Below are positions 11,649-22,039 of a stretch of DNA of 64,000 bases, one piece after another; the stretch's first letter is position 1; the number at the start of each line of letters is the position of its first letter. Source of the stretch: Crotalaria pallida (Eukaryota > Streptophyta > Magnoliopsida > Fabales > Fabaceae). A program made the translations under genes and the position numbers. Under the pieces are notes generated by a model. That model ran no database searches. It saw nothing but the letters and a program-made list of their open reading frames with translations, and was not told the origin of the DNA. Location: NCBI GenBank assembly GCA_037953625.1, contig CM075649.1:64092660-64156659 (forward strand), given 5' to 3'.

Positions 11649-13409
11649 ATGGGCTCTTGCAATTATCAAGAAGGATCCTCTTCAATAAACCGCCCTCCAT
11701 TCTTTAATGGTGAAGGGTATGCTTATTGGAAGGTTCGGATGAGAGTTTTTATTGAAGCAATAGACACCGATATTTGGGATGCAATAGAGGATGGTCCATA
11801 TATTCCTAGACATATGATAAATGGGGAAGTCGTTGAAATTCCTAGGAAAAGTTGGAGTGATGATGATAAAAAGAAAGTATCCTATGATTTAAAAGCTAAG
11901 AACATCATCTTCTCCGCTTTATACCATGATGAATTTTATCGAGTTTCTCAATGCAAGTCGGCTAAGGAAATGTGGGACACTTTGGAAGTCACACATGAAG
12001 GAACAAGTGAAGTAAGAAATGCTAGATTAAATTCCTTAACACATGAATATGAATTATTTCACATGTTCCCGAATGAATCTATTGATGACTTACAAAAGAG
12101 GTTTTCGCATATCATTAGTCACTTGATTTCTCTAGGAAAGCAATTTCGTGATGGTGAAACTACTCACAAAATTTTGAGATGCCTTGATAGAAAATGGCAA
12201 CCAAAGGTCACCGCCATCAAGGAGTCCAAGGATTTGAACACTATGGACTTGGCAACCTTGTTTGGGAAGCTCAAGGAACATGAGATTGATCTATCAAGAC
12301 TTAGCTCACATGAGGAGTTGGACAAAAAGAAGAAGAGCATCTCTCTCAAGGCCTCAACCAAAGTTGTAAAAGAGGTTGAAGATGACTCTACAAGTGAGAA
12401 CTCCGATCATGCACTCAATGAGGAGGAAATTGGATTATTTGCAAAAAGATTCAATAAATTCCTCAAGGGTAAGAAGAGTGGCTCATCATCAAGAGATAGA
12501 AGACCCAAGGAACAAAAATCAAAGAACAAGACTTCAAGTGATGTAGTGAAGTGTCATGAATGTGGAGGCATTGGACATATAAGGATGGAATGTCCTACAT
12601 ACTTGAGAAAGAGTGAAAAGAAGACCCAAGAGGGGAAAGGCAAGAGAGCTTACATTGTGTGGGATGCACCGGAGAAGGAAGCAAACTCATCATCAAGTAG
12701 CTCGGATGATGAAGTTGCAAATATATGTCTCATGGCTAGAAGCAACAATGAAGCCTCAAGTGCCAAGAGTGAAAATGAGGATGAGGTATCATCTCAAAGT
12801 TCTAGTTTTTCCTCTTCCTCTATTCCTTATGATGATTTGCTCAATGAGTATAATGAAATGTTGACACAATTTGAAAAACTAGCTAAGGTTAACAAGGAAA
12901 AAGGAAAGAAAATTTTGGAGCATCAAAAAGAAATCAATGAATTGGAAAAATACATAAATGATTTGAAACTCCAAAATGCATCCTTAGAACTTGCTATCTC
13001 TAGTCATGTTTGTGATTGTGCAAATCCTAAGGAAACTATTACTCATTGTGAGAAATGTGACTTTCTTGAAAATGAAATAAAAGATTTGAAACACAAACTC
13101 ACAATATCAAATAGTGATAGAAACTTAGACCGGATAATTAATTCTCAAAGAAATTATTCAAACAAAACCGATTTAGGATATGTCCATAAGAAAAAGGACA
13201 ATAAAAAGGTTGGTTCATTTTCTAAAATTGATTATACAAAGAAACCAACTTGCTTTTATTGTGGAAAGTTTGGACATACAAACAATAGGTGCCACATAAA
13301 ACATTTTGAAATTCAAAAGGGCACTTATGTTTGGATTAAAAAGGAAGAAGCACCAAAAGCTAACCCAAAGGGACCCAACATAATTTGGGTACCCAAAATG
13401 AGAAAATGA
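11649..13409 (+). CDS. gag: Gag polyprotein of element A
   Basis: Structural protein that forms the cytoplasmic particle and binds genomic RNA. I start at the ATG at 11649, because the frame upstream of it has only a TTG. The protein is 586 residues. The N-terminal part carries NGEGYAYWKVRM and the copia-type gag fold (residues about 15-215, with MWDTLEVTHEGTSEV). A CCHC zinc knuckle is near residue 302 (CHECGGIGHIRMEC). A Ser/Glu-rich stretch is followed by a coiled coil (about 395-450). A second knuckle is near 535 (CFYCGKFGHTNNRC). It is uninterrupted, unlike the gag of element B. It ends in TGA 13 bp before pol, which is in another frame. The LTR promoter should drive it. Confidence 0.9.
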   Translation: MGSCNYQEGSSSINRPPFFNGEGYAYWKVRMRVFIEAIDTDIWDAIEDGPYIPRHMINGEVVEIPRKSWSDDDKKKVSYDLKAKNIIFSALYHDEFYRVSQCKSAKEMWDTLEVTHEGTSEVRNARLNSLTHEYELFHMFPNESIDDLQKRFSHIISHLISLGKQFRDGETTHKILRCLDRKWQPKVTAIKESKDLNTMDLATLFGKLKEHEIDLSRLSSHEELDKKKKSISLKASTKVVKEVEDDSTSENSDHALNEEEIGLFAKRFNKFLKGKKSGSSSRDRRPKEQKSKNKTSSDVVKCHECGGIGHIRMECPTYLRKSEKKTQEGKGKRAYIVWDAPEKEANSSSSSSDDEVANICLMARSNNEASSAKSENEDEVSSQSSSFSSSSIPYDDLLNEYNEMLTQFEKLAKVNKEKGKKILEHQKEINELEKYINDLKLQNASLELAISSHVCDCANPKETITHCEKCDFLENEIKDLKHKLTISNSDRNLDRIINSQRNYSNKTDLGYVHKKKDNKKVGSFSKIDYTKKPTCFYCGKFGHTNNRCHIKHFEIQKGTYVWIKKEEAPKANPKGPNIIWVPKMRK

Positions 13410-13411
13410 TT

Positions 13412-13430
13412 GTGTCTTGTAGGTGTGCCT
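13412..13430 (+). promoter_or_regulatory. Splice-acceptor-like gag-pol junction of element A
   Basis: Between the gag stop (13407-13409) and pol lies GTGTCTTGTAG followed by GTGTGCCTT. The TTGTAG then G looks like a plant 3' splice site. Element B keeps the same core, although its gag-pol spacing differs by one base. How pol is made is not settled by the sequence. Confidence 0.4.
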
Positions 13431-16400
13431 TAGAACCGAAAAGAAACCGTGGTATCTTGATAGTGGATGTTCAAGGCACATGACGGGAGATAAGCGGAAC
13501 TTCATAGAGCTTACTCCTCAAGAAGGTGGATATGTCACTTATGGAGACAACAACAAAGGCAAAATTCTTGGGATTGGTAAAGTCGGTAATTCTTCCAACT
13601 TGGTTATTGATAATGTACTTTATGTTCAAGGATTAGAACACAATCTTTTGAGCATTAGTCAACTTTGTGATATTGGTAACCATGTATTATTTACCTCTAC
13701 CCAATGTCTCATAAAAAGTGACAAAGATGAATCTATCAAATTTGTTGGCAAAAGGTCTAATAATACTTACTTGGTTGAATTAAACAATATCACCTCTTTG
13801 GTTTCTACTTGTCTAGTTAGCAAAGAGAGTGACACTTGGTTATGGCACCGTAGGACTGCTCACATTAATGTAAATCAATTAAAGAAACTACAATCAAAAG
13901 ACTTAGTAGTTGGATTACCAAAGCTAGATTTTAAAATTGAAGGTGATTGTACTCCTTGTAAGAAATGCAAGCACACTAAAAATCATTTTGGTTCTAAAAA
14001 CGATGTGTCCACAACAAGACCATTAGAAATGCTTCATATGGACTTGTTTGGACCTTCTCAAGTAAAAAGCTTTGGTGGCAACTACTATGGTTTGGTGATT
14101 GTTGATGACTTTTCTAGATTTACATGGACATTATTTTTAAGTGCAAAGAGTGAGACCTACAAATATTTTAAACGCCATGTTAAACTTGTGCAAAACCAAG
14201 TAAACCAAAAAATAATTACTATTAGAACCGACCATGGTGGTGAATTTGAAAACTACAAGTTTGATAGATTTTGTGATAAACATGGTATTGAACACCAATA
14301 TTCCGCACCAAGAACTCCGGAACAAAATGGAGTGGTAGAGCGGAAAAATAGGGTGTTAGAGGAACTTGCAAGAACCATGCTAAATGATTCTCAAGTACCT
14401 CAATATTTTTGGGCCGATGCCGTCAATACGGCTTGCTATGTCATGAATAGAATTCTAATTAGGCCCATGCTCAAGAAAACCCCCTATGAGCTTTACAAAG
14501 GAAGAAAACCAAATATATCCTACTTTCATGTTTTTGGATGCAAAATTTATGTGCTAAATAATGGAAAAGATCATCTTGGAAAATTTGACTCCAAATCCGA
14601 TGAGGGAATATTTTTGGGTTATTCTTCACATAGTAAAGCATATAGAATTTTTAATAAAAGAACTATGACTATTGAAGAATCTATTCATGTGGTTTTTAAT
14701 GAGTCTTCGAAAGAAGATGGTGTTTTAAGTGATGGTTGTGATGAAGGTTTTGAGTTTTCAAAAGAGGAAAAAGGGAAGGAGATTTTAAAGGATGAAGGAG
14801 AAGTCAAAAATGACCTTGATCCGGCTTGGAAATCGGTGAAAGCTCACCCTATTGACAATGTCATAGAAGACCTTTCAAAGGGAGTATTAACTCGTAGGAC
14901 AATTCAAAATATTTGTCATTTTGTTTCCTTTGTTTCTCAAATCGAACCAAATTCAATTAAGGAAGCAATTTTGGATGAACATTGGGTTATGGCCATGCAA
15001 GAAGAACTAAATCAATTTGTTAGAAATGATGTTTGGGAATTAGTGCCTATACCCGATGATCATACCATAATTGGTTTAAAATGGATTTATAGAAATAAAC
15101 TTGATGAATCGGGTTTGATTATAAGAAACAAAGCTAGACTTGTTGCCCAAGGGTACAATCAAGAGGAAGGTGTTGATTATGATGAGACCTTTGCTCCGGT
15201 TGCACGCCTTGAGGCAATCTGAATCTTGCTTGCCTTTGCATCAATTATGAAATTTACTCTTTATCAAATGGATGTCAAGAGTGCTTTCTTGAATGGTTTC
15301 ATAAATGAAGAAGTGTACGTTAAGCAACCACCTGGTTTTGAAAGTCATGAATTTCCAAACCATGTTTATAAATTGAAAAAGGCTCTTTATGGATTAAAAC
15401 AAGCTCCTAGAGCTTGGTATGATCGATTAAGTACCTTTTTATTAGAAAATGACTTTCAAAGAGGAAAGGTTGATAATACCCTATTCATCTATAAAACCAA
15501 AAAGGACATTTTGTTAGTGCAAATATATGTAGATGATATTATCTTTGGTGCCACTAACATGTCCTTGTGTAGCAAGTTCTCTAATTTGATGAAAAAGGAA
15601 TTTGAGATGTCCATGATGGGGGAGCTCAAGTTCTTCCTAGGACTTCAAATCAAGCAAGTCAAGGAGGGGATTTTTGTGCATCAAGGAAAATATTGCAAGG
15701 AGCTCCTTGGAAAATTCGGAATGGACAAATGCAAAGAAGCCTACACTCCCATGAGCACATCATGCTACCTAGACAAGGATGAACAAGGTACACCGGTTGA
15801 TGTTAGTAAATATAGAGGCATGATAGGTAGTCTTCTATATCTTACCGCATCTAGACCGGATATTATGTTTAGTGTATGCATGTGTGCCCGTTTTCAAGCT
15901 AATCCTAAGGAATCACACCTATCCGCGGTCAAACATATTTTTAAATATCTTAAAGGAACAATTAACACCGGATTATGGTATCCTAGTGATACTAGTCTTA
16001 GTTTGGTTGGTTATTCGGATTCCGACTTTGCGGGATGCAAGCTTGATCGCAAAAGCACTAGTGGTACTTGCCATTTATTGGGAAGTTCATTAGTGTCATG
16101 GTTTTCTAAAAAGCAAGCTTGTGTTGCTCTTTCCACCGCCGAAGCGGAATATATCGCCGCCGGTAGTTGTTGTGCTCAACTCTTGTGGATGAAACAACAA
16201 CTATTGGATTTTGGTTTGAAACTTGAAAATATTCCTATTAAGTGCGATAACACGAGTGCAATCAACTTAACTAAGAATCCAGTGTATCACTCAAGGACTA
16301 AACACATTGAAATTAGACATCATTTTCTAAGGGATCATGTTCAAAAGGGTGATTGCACAATTGAATTTGTAAGTACCACAAATCAATTAGCGGACATTTT

Positions 16401-16479
16401 TACAAAACCATTGCCAAGAGATATCTTTTATCATATAAGAGGGGAACTTGGAATTCTAGATGAGTCAAGCATTAGCTAA
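13423..16479 (+). pseudogene. pol: Pol polyprotein of element A, one in-frame stop
   Basis: Copia-type Pol of about 1018 codons. Aspartic protease comes first (WYLDSGCSRHMTG, catalytic Asp near codon 13). Then come the GAG-pre-integrase region (LWHRRTAH, CTPCKKCK), the integrase core with D207 (MDLFGP), D270 (TDHGGEF) and E300 (PEQNGVVER), the RT with YVDD at codons 702-705 (15526-15537), and RNase H (YSDSDFAG, STAEAEYIA). TGA at 15220-15222 cuts it within the RT, just after RLEAI. Element B has CGT (Arg) at this place, so the A parent probably had CGA, and a CpG C-to-T change is the likely cause. After the stop the same frame runs open to 16479. No ATG opens pol; the frame starts with GTG right after a TAG, as in element B. 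Confidence 0.9.
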
Positions 16480-17251
16480 TTGATTTGTGTTTGTGAAAAA
16501 TCACCAAGCATGTCTCATTTCATGTGCATTGGTATTTGATGAACAATTGGACCTTGAGATGTTATAAATCTATGTTTTAACTGTGTGTGATTATGCTTCC
16601 TATCTATTGTCTTCATTATTTGTGGTGGATTTTGTGTTTTGTGTTTTAAAAACTGTGTTTTAAGCTTAACTGATAAAAAGACTCGAGTGTTCCTAAAATC
16701 ACTCGAGTAATTTTAATTCAAAATTAAATCAGTTTTAATTGAAAAAGTTTTTGAGCAGGTCTGATGAAAAATACTCGAGTGTTTTATAAATCACTCGAGT
16801 GTTTCTCAAAACACTCGAGTGAATCCCATTTCACTCGAGTGAATCTCAGTTTTCTGAAAATCAAACTTTCGGGCAGCACGCGAGTGAATTTCAATTCACG
16901 CGAGTGTTTTTCAGGTTTTCTGAAAAACACTCGAGTGTTTTAAAAATCACTCGAGTGATTTCATCAGATTTAGTCTGATGCTACTGCGATTTTGCCCAGT
17001 TTTGCACGAATCTCTCTCTCTTCTCACTCGAGTTTTCTCAGCTCTCTCACCTCTTACATCTCATACTTCACCCAAAATCAATATTTCTTTCATTTTTCAA
17101 CAAGATTTCATCTTCTAAACTCATTCCCATCCTTTATTTCACATCAAATCCACATTTTTAACCCCCAAATTCATCATTCCCTTTCAAAACCCTAACTTTC
17201 AAAAACCCCAATTCTCTCAAAATTTCTTCTAGTTTTCAATTATAAGTGCAA
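16480..17251 (+). promoter_or_regulatory. Spacer between pol and ORF3 of element A, with internal palindrome array
   Basis: Non-coding sequence. From 16680 to 16957 it carries about ten CACTCGAGTG or CACGCGAGTG decamers. Four in a row, from about 16770 to 16840, have an exact 20-bp period. A TC-rich stretch follows (17010-17060), and the ORF3 ATG is at 17252. The layout copies that of the LTR promoter region, so it could be an internal promoter for ORF3. That function is inference. Confidence 0.6.
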
Positions 17252-18622
17252 ATGGCTTCATCATCGGATAGAAGAAAAGGGAAGAAGCCTAGAATGGAGG
17301 AACCAATTGAAGAGGAGGATGATTTCTATGATAGAGCAAATTGCATTGAGAGGGAGAGAAAGTTTGCTTCCAACGATTATGCTACTCAAACATGGGTAAG
17401 TGAAGCTTATCTCAATAGTAGAGGATTCCCTTTTGTAGATGCCCTCAAAACTCAAAAGCTTATGGGTTTCATATCGTTTAATGGCCCTATTTACATTAGG
17501 CTAGTTAGACAATTTTATGCTAACTTTAGGCCGGTTGGGAATTCTTATGAGACCTCCGTGTTAGGAAAACGTTTTGAGGTTACCCCCAAGGCTTTATTCC
17601 AAGTCTTTGGGATTTCACGGTCGGGCGAAGGTACATCAAAAGGGGAGGTTGACCCTATTTTCCGAAAACTACTCCGCCCCGATCGTGCATATCACAAGGG
17701 CGAGAAGAGAGCGAACCAAATGACCGCCGACAATAGAGTCCTTCACTATATTGTTAGCCATATTTTGTTGCCCCAAACTTCTCCAAATTACTCCCGCCCT
17801 ATTCAAATTGAACTTAGAGCTATGGATGCCATTTTAAATGGTAATGTTTTGAATTGGGCATCCATTATCCTTGCCAAGATGAACCAAGCCTCCGACTCTA
17901 AACCCAAGCAACACCTCCCTTACCCAATGCATGTGTGCAGACTCCTTCAACATTTTGATGTTCAAATTCCTGAAATCGAGTCTGTTGTTCGTCTACCTGA
18001 GAAGACTCATGCCTTTTCTGACATTTCTTTGGGAAAGATGGACATCGAATACTACGATAATCGATGTTTCTATTTTGATGAGGCGGCTATTCTGAAGGCT
18101 CAGGGGAACGTTCAGCAGGCTGCGGATCAGCTGGGTGTTGATTCTCAGCAGCTAGAGGAGGAGCAGGCTGCTTTTGACCAGCAGGCCGGAGGGAGTGGGA
18201 GTGTGCCCCATGATGACCCTACTGATGGAATTAATTTTGATATGCCGGAGTCCTGGAACTCCCAATTTGCACAGCACAGGGTCTATATGGATGAGAGGCT
18301 GGATATTTTTGATGGGAAGTTTGCCTCCATGGGACATCAGGCTGAGGAGTTTAGGAACATTATGACTAGTCGGGCTGATAGGATTGATGGACGCTTGGAT
18401 GCTTTGGAAATCCAAGCTCACGAGCAAAGGGCAACCTTATTCGACATGAGAGCTCAGATGGATCTCCAGCATTCTGCTCTTCATGGTAGACTTGACGCTC
18501 ATTCTGATCGTATGGATGCTAGCTTTGGCCATGTGCGCTCCGACCTCAGTCAGATTCTGTCAGCTCTTGGGCGATTTCAGCCATATCCTCGCGATGATGA
18601 TCAGCAGCCACCCTCTGTCTGA
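17252..18622 (+). CDS. Extra 3' ORF (ORF3) of element A
   Basis: A 456-residue protein placed between RNase H and the PPT, where Sireviruses carry an envelope-like ORF. I start at the ATG at 17252, six bases inside the longest frame. The N terminus is basic (DRRKGKKPRM), a plausible nuclear signal. Residues about 55-260 share RLVRQFYANF, NRVLHYIVSH and LPYPMHV with the ORF3 of element B, and resemble the domain called putative plant transposon protein. A Gln-rich stretch follows. The last 100 residues are heptad-like, with repeats such as RIDGRLDAL, and likely form a coiled coil. I see no signal peptide or membrane segment, so the name envelope would not be supported. Its function is unknown. 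Confidence 0.8.
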   Translation: MASSSDRRKGKKPRMEEPIEEEDDFYDRANCIERERKFASNDYATQTWVSEAYLNSRGFPFVDALKTQKLMGFISFNGPIYIRLVRQFYANFRPVGNSYETSVLGKRFEVTPKALFQVFGISRSGEGTSKGEVDPIFRKLLRPDRAYHKGEKRANQMTADNRVLHYIVSHILLPQTSPNYSRPIQIELRAMDAILNGNVLNWASIILAKMNQASDSKPKQHLPYPMHVCRLLQHFDVQIPEIESVVRLPEKTHAFSDISLGKMDIEYYDNRCFYFDEAAILKAQGNVQQAADQLGVDSQQLEEEQAAFDQQAGGSGSVPHDDPTDGINFDMPESWNSQFAQHRVYMDERLDIFDGKFASMGHQAEEFRNIMTSRADRIDGRLDALEIQAHEQRATLFDMRAQMDLQHSALHGRLDAHSDRMDASFGHVRSDLSQILSALGRFQPYPRDDDQQPPSV

Positions 18623-19176
18623 GTCCGGATGTTCCTTTGCACTTCTTGTTTTTTTTATGACTATGTCTTTATTTTAGCTATGTTGAACATTTTGAGTATT
18701 TTGTTGTTTTTGGAGTTGGATGTACTTTGCTTCAAACTCTAGTTTTATGGTCTATTTATGGTTTGTTGGAATGATGAATTTATGACATCTATGCATTACT
18801 CATATTTTCTTCATAATTTTCATGTTCTTCAACGTCTCTTTATTGCTTCATAGTCATATTTTTCTTATTATATACTCTTCAGGGGTAAGTTTTCTTATTG
18901 GTATCCCTCATTCTCCACCTTGTTTCCAAATTGTATCTTTTTTGATCATGACAAAAAGGGGGAGAAAGGAGATTAAAGAGAAAGAGCATATTCTTTTCCG
19001 CTTTCTTGCTTATACTCTGATGACTTATGCTCTTGCTCTGATTCCAATGAGCACTTGATTATGTTTATTATTGTATTACGTTGTGCTTGGCAGTTTCTGG
19101 ATTGTACAGGTTAAAAAGGTTCCTAGATTGAGGGGGAGCTCTCAAGTGCTAGAGGTTTAATTATTTTGTCATCATC
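18623..19176 (+). other. 3' untranslated part of element A with two extra polypurine tracts
   Basis: Non-coding. It holds a second PPT-like tract, AAAAAGGGGGA (18953-18963), and a third, AGGGGGAG (19131-19138), upstream of the main PPT. Element B has tracts at matching places (49575-49585 and 49652-49660). Repeated PPTs are a reported Sirevirus trait. Confidence 0.75.
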
Positions 19177-19190
19177 AAAAAGGGGGAGAT
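19177..19190 (+). other. Main polypurine tract of element A
   Basis: AAAAAGGGGGAGAT abuts the 3' LTR start. It primes plus-strand DNA synthesis. Confidence 0.9.
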
Positions 19191-20687
19191 TGTAAAATCA
19201 AGTCTACGATTAAGGTGGATTAATTTTGATGATGACAATGTAATTAAATTATGGACTTAAAGTGAAGAATGCAAGCCCAACATTAAAGAAGATCAAGTGC
19301 TTAGTTATTTATTCATTCTCATTTTATTTTAATGTATTTTATTTTATTTATGAGAGTGGGTAGTTTAGGTTTTTATTCTCACATAAGGTCACATGATAAT
19401 TATGCATGAAAAGTTGAGATTAAAACCAATTAGGCTTGAAGAGAGAATTGAAAACAATGTTAGAAAAACTTAAATTTTTCCAACATTAAGCAATTCACTC
19501 GAGTGATTCTCAAAACACTCGAGTGATTTATGAATTTTCAGTAATATAGCCGTTGGATAAAGTAAAAAGGCAACCCTATCAGAGTTGACCAAAACACTCG
19601 AGTGTTTTCAAAAAGACTCGAGTGTTTTGGGTCTGACAGCAATTTTTCTAAACGTTGGAAGAGGACAAAAAGGAAGAATAACTTGGTTTTTCCTTCCCTT
19701 TTGTCCCCTCACTTATATCCTGAAGGGTTGACCTCATTTTTAATAAAAAAAAGGAACCCAATACTCTTTCATTGATTTCCATCTCTCTCAAGTGTTAAAA
19801 TCTTTTCTCTCTCTAAACTCAACCAAGCATTCATCTTTATTATTGTCTTAGTGAGTTAAGAGAGTGTGCTTTAATTGTAAGAGAATTATTTGTTGTAAAA
19901 TTCTCAAACACTCATACATTTCTTGTTCTAAAAATCTTGGTTGGTAACCAAGTGTACCTAAGTGGGTCTTAGGTTCATTCAAGACTTGAGAGGTTCTCAA
20001 GCAAGGGCTAAGAGGTTCTTAGCTTTCGTGGAGCTCTTGGAGGTTCCAAGGAGCAAAAGAAGAAGGGACTCTTCATCACCAAATCAAGTTGGGGTAGAAA
20101 TTTCAAGAGTTTGGTACACTCTTGAAAAGGGTTAGGATTGACTGAGGAATCTCAATTTAGCCTTGTAATTTCTAACAATTTGATTACTAGTAGAAACTCC
20201 TAAGTTGATTAGGGGGACTGGATTAGCACTCTAGGATAAATTGGTGTTGTCTCTCTCTTTATAGCTTTCTTAGATTTCAAGAAAAACCAAACCCTAAGTT
20301 CTCTAGAAAGGGGCTTTTACAATTCAAGTAGAAATTGGTAGCAATTAAATTGTTTTCAACTTGTTATACCTTCATTTAATTTCCCTCTACTTTGATTAAT
20401 ATCAGCTCTTGCCTAGTCTTTAAGATATTGAATCATTTGGCTAAATTTCTCTGAAACTGAATTTTTCTGTTCTGCATAAAACACTCGAGTGTTTTCCAAA
20501 TCACTCGAGTATTTAGTAGGTCTTCACTCGAGTGTTCTTAAAATCACTCGAGTAAATTGCCCAGTTTCAGAAAATCAAGCTTTTGATCAATTATCTTTTA
20601 ATTGCACCGAAAATTAGTCACTGTTGCTTTCATATTACTATTCACCCCCCTCTAGTAATTGCTAAGCCTGCTTGTTGGTTTCCAACA
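19191..20687 (+). repeat. 3' LTR of element A
   Basis: 1497 bp. Compared with the 5' LTR I count 7 base changes, one extra A (in the run near 19470) and two fewer C (near 20644). It ends in CCAACA and is followed by the caata duplication. Confidence 0.95.
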
Positions 20688-20692
20688 CAATA
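20688..20692. other. Target-site duplication of element A, right
   Basis: caata, identical to 10080-10084. Confidence 0.95.
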
Positions 20693-21673
20693 CTCGGTGA
20701 AAACAACAATTTTTTTTTAATAAAAATTTTATTAATTCAATAAGACAATCAGCCAAAATGGTTGGAGTTACACAATGATAAGTGTCAGTGTGTGTTCAAA
20801 TTCCAATGATGTATTTACTCTTTAAACTCTCCAGCAATACTTGAAATCCTTAGCACTAGACATGATTATGCACATCTTGGTTCGATGTGTATTCTTCATT
20901 TTGTGGAATTTGCACACAGTTGAAGCAAGAGTTAGACATTACAAATTGGAGATGAAGAATGAACACAAGTCCCTCGATTGCTTTAAGAAGTTGTCACCAT
21001 TAGTAGTAAGATTTGGGCACTGAGAACCTTGCCATCCATTGACATAGTATTAAATAGATTAGAACTCCCCATTGGCATAGTATTAAATAGATTGTAATTC
21101 CTTGGACTGGTGGAACAAAACAAGTCCCACATCGGGTTCTATAGATTCCAATCTTAGAAAAATTTTGCTATTTTATTTTTCGATCATTCTTTGGAAAATA
21201 TATAAAATAGAATTGAAGGATCAGTCTTGAACCCATGGCTTGCCATACTTGCAGTGATTATTGCTACTAATATGCCAACTGCTTGGCATGAAATGCAAAC
21301 ATAATATATATATAAATACCACGGTTACTGCAGAGGTATAAATTGCTTCTGCCTTGTTAGCATCGATGAGTTATCCTTTTCAAATCAATCAACACTGCTT
21401 CTGTTTGCATCTTTTCAAATCTGTTTCGATTTGCATCTTTTTTTTTAATGATGGACATGATAAATGCTATAATTCTCAAGAACTTGTATCTCTTATTATA
21501 AAATATTCATGTCCATATAATATTGATACTTTGGGATCAATATATAATATATCAAAAGAAAAAAAATGAATAAATAAATAAAACATTAATAATATTAAAA
21601 TTTACCTTGCTTCAATACTCTTTGATGTATAAGCTTCAACACACCTTTTGGTTAGAGTTTCGTGCTGATAACG
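20693..21673. other. Right flank of element A, no gene recognised
   Basis: AT-rich. A unit of about 30 bp containing CATAGTATTAAATAGATT occurs twice in tandem at 21040-21095. The frame at 20841-21023 has no recognisable domain. The last part (about 21600-21673) should be 5' leader of the small LTR element to the right, read on the minus strand, because a PBS-like sequence lies at 21662-21673. Confidence 0.4.
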
Positions 21674-21851
21674 TGTTATGAAACGTATGAAAATAAGGAA
21701 GAAGAGAGGAAACAACATTCAGTGTACATTTTACATTTGAGTCCTATTTATAGGGAGACAAAAAACCCTAATATGGAGTGGTTTCAACTAAATATAAACA
21801 TTCTAATAGATAATTATCCACTAATTAGATAAATATAAATTGTTTATAACA
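21674..21851 (-). mobile_element. Small LTR relic, probably Ty1/copia
   Basis: 178 bp bounded by TGTTATGAAACG and TTTATAACA. A minus-strand TATA box (CTATAAATAG, 21744-21753) lies inside. Directly to its left the minus strand reads CGTTATCAGCACGA, a motif found at the PBS of small plant copia elements. I see no partner LTR or coding part nearby, so the rest of the element is lost. Confidence 0.5.
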
Positions 21852-22039
21852 ATTTATACGTTTTTCACTTTTTCATCATTTTTAAGAAACATTTTCACAA
21901 AATATTTTTATTAAAACCTTTCCATACATGTTTTCAATGGTATTTCCTTTTTTCAATGAAAATGAAAATAGGAAATGGTATTCACCAAAAAAAAAAAAGG
22001 AAATGGGCCAAACAAGCACGCCCTAATTCCCTTTTGTCC
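21852..22039. other. AT-rich spacer upstream of the MBD4-like gene
   Basis: Poly-A and T-rich sequence with no motif I can assign. It should include the promoter of the host gene, but I see no convincing TATA box. Confidence 0.35.

Larger units (their letters stand above)
10085..20687 (+). mobile_element. Element A: complete Sirevirus-type Ty1/copia retrotransposon
   Basis: The order is 5' LTR (10085-11582), PBS, gag, pol (protease, integrase, RT, RNase H), an extra 3' ORF, three polypurine tracts and 3' LTR (19191-20687), flanked by caata. Integrase before RT marks Ty1/copia. The long gag, the extra ORF after pol and the repeated AAAAAGGGGGAG tracts fit the SIRE/Sirevirus lineage. The LTRs differ by 7 substitutions and 2 indels in about 1500 bp by my reading. 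That is about 0.5 %, or roughly 0.2 million years at the often-used 1.3e-8 per site per year. A single stop in pol makes this copy non-autonomous as written. Confidence 0.95.
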
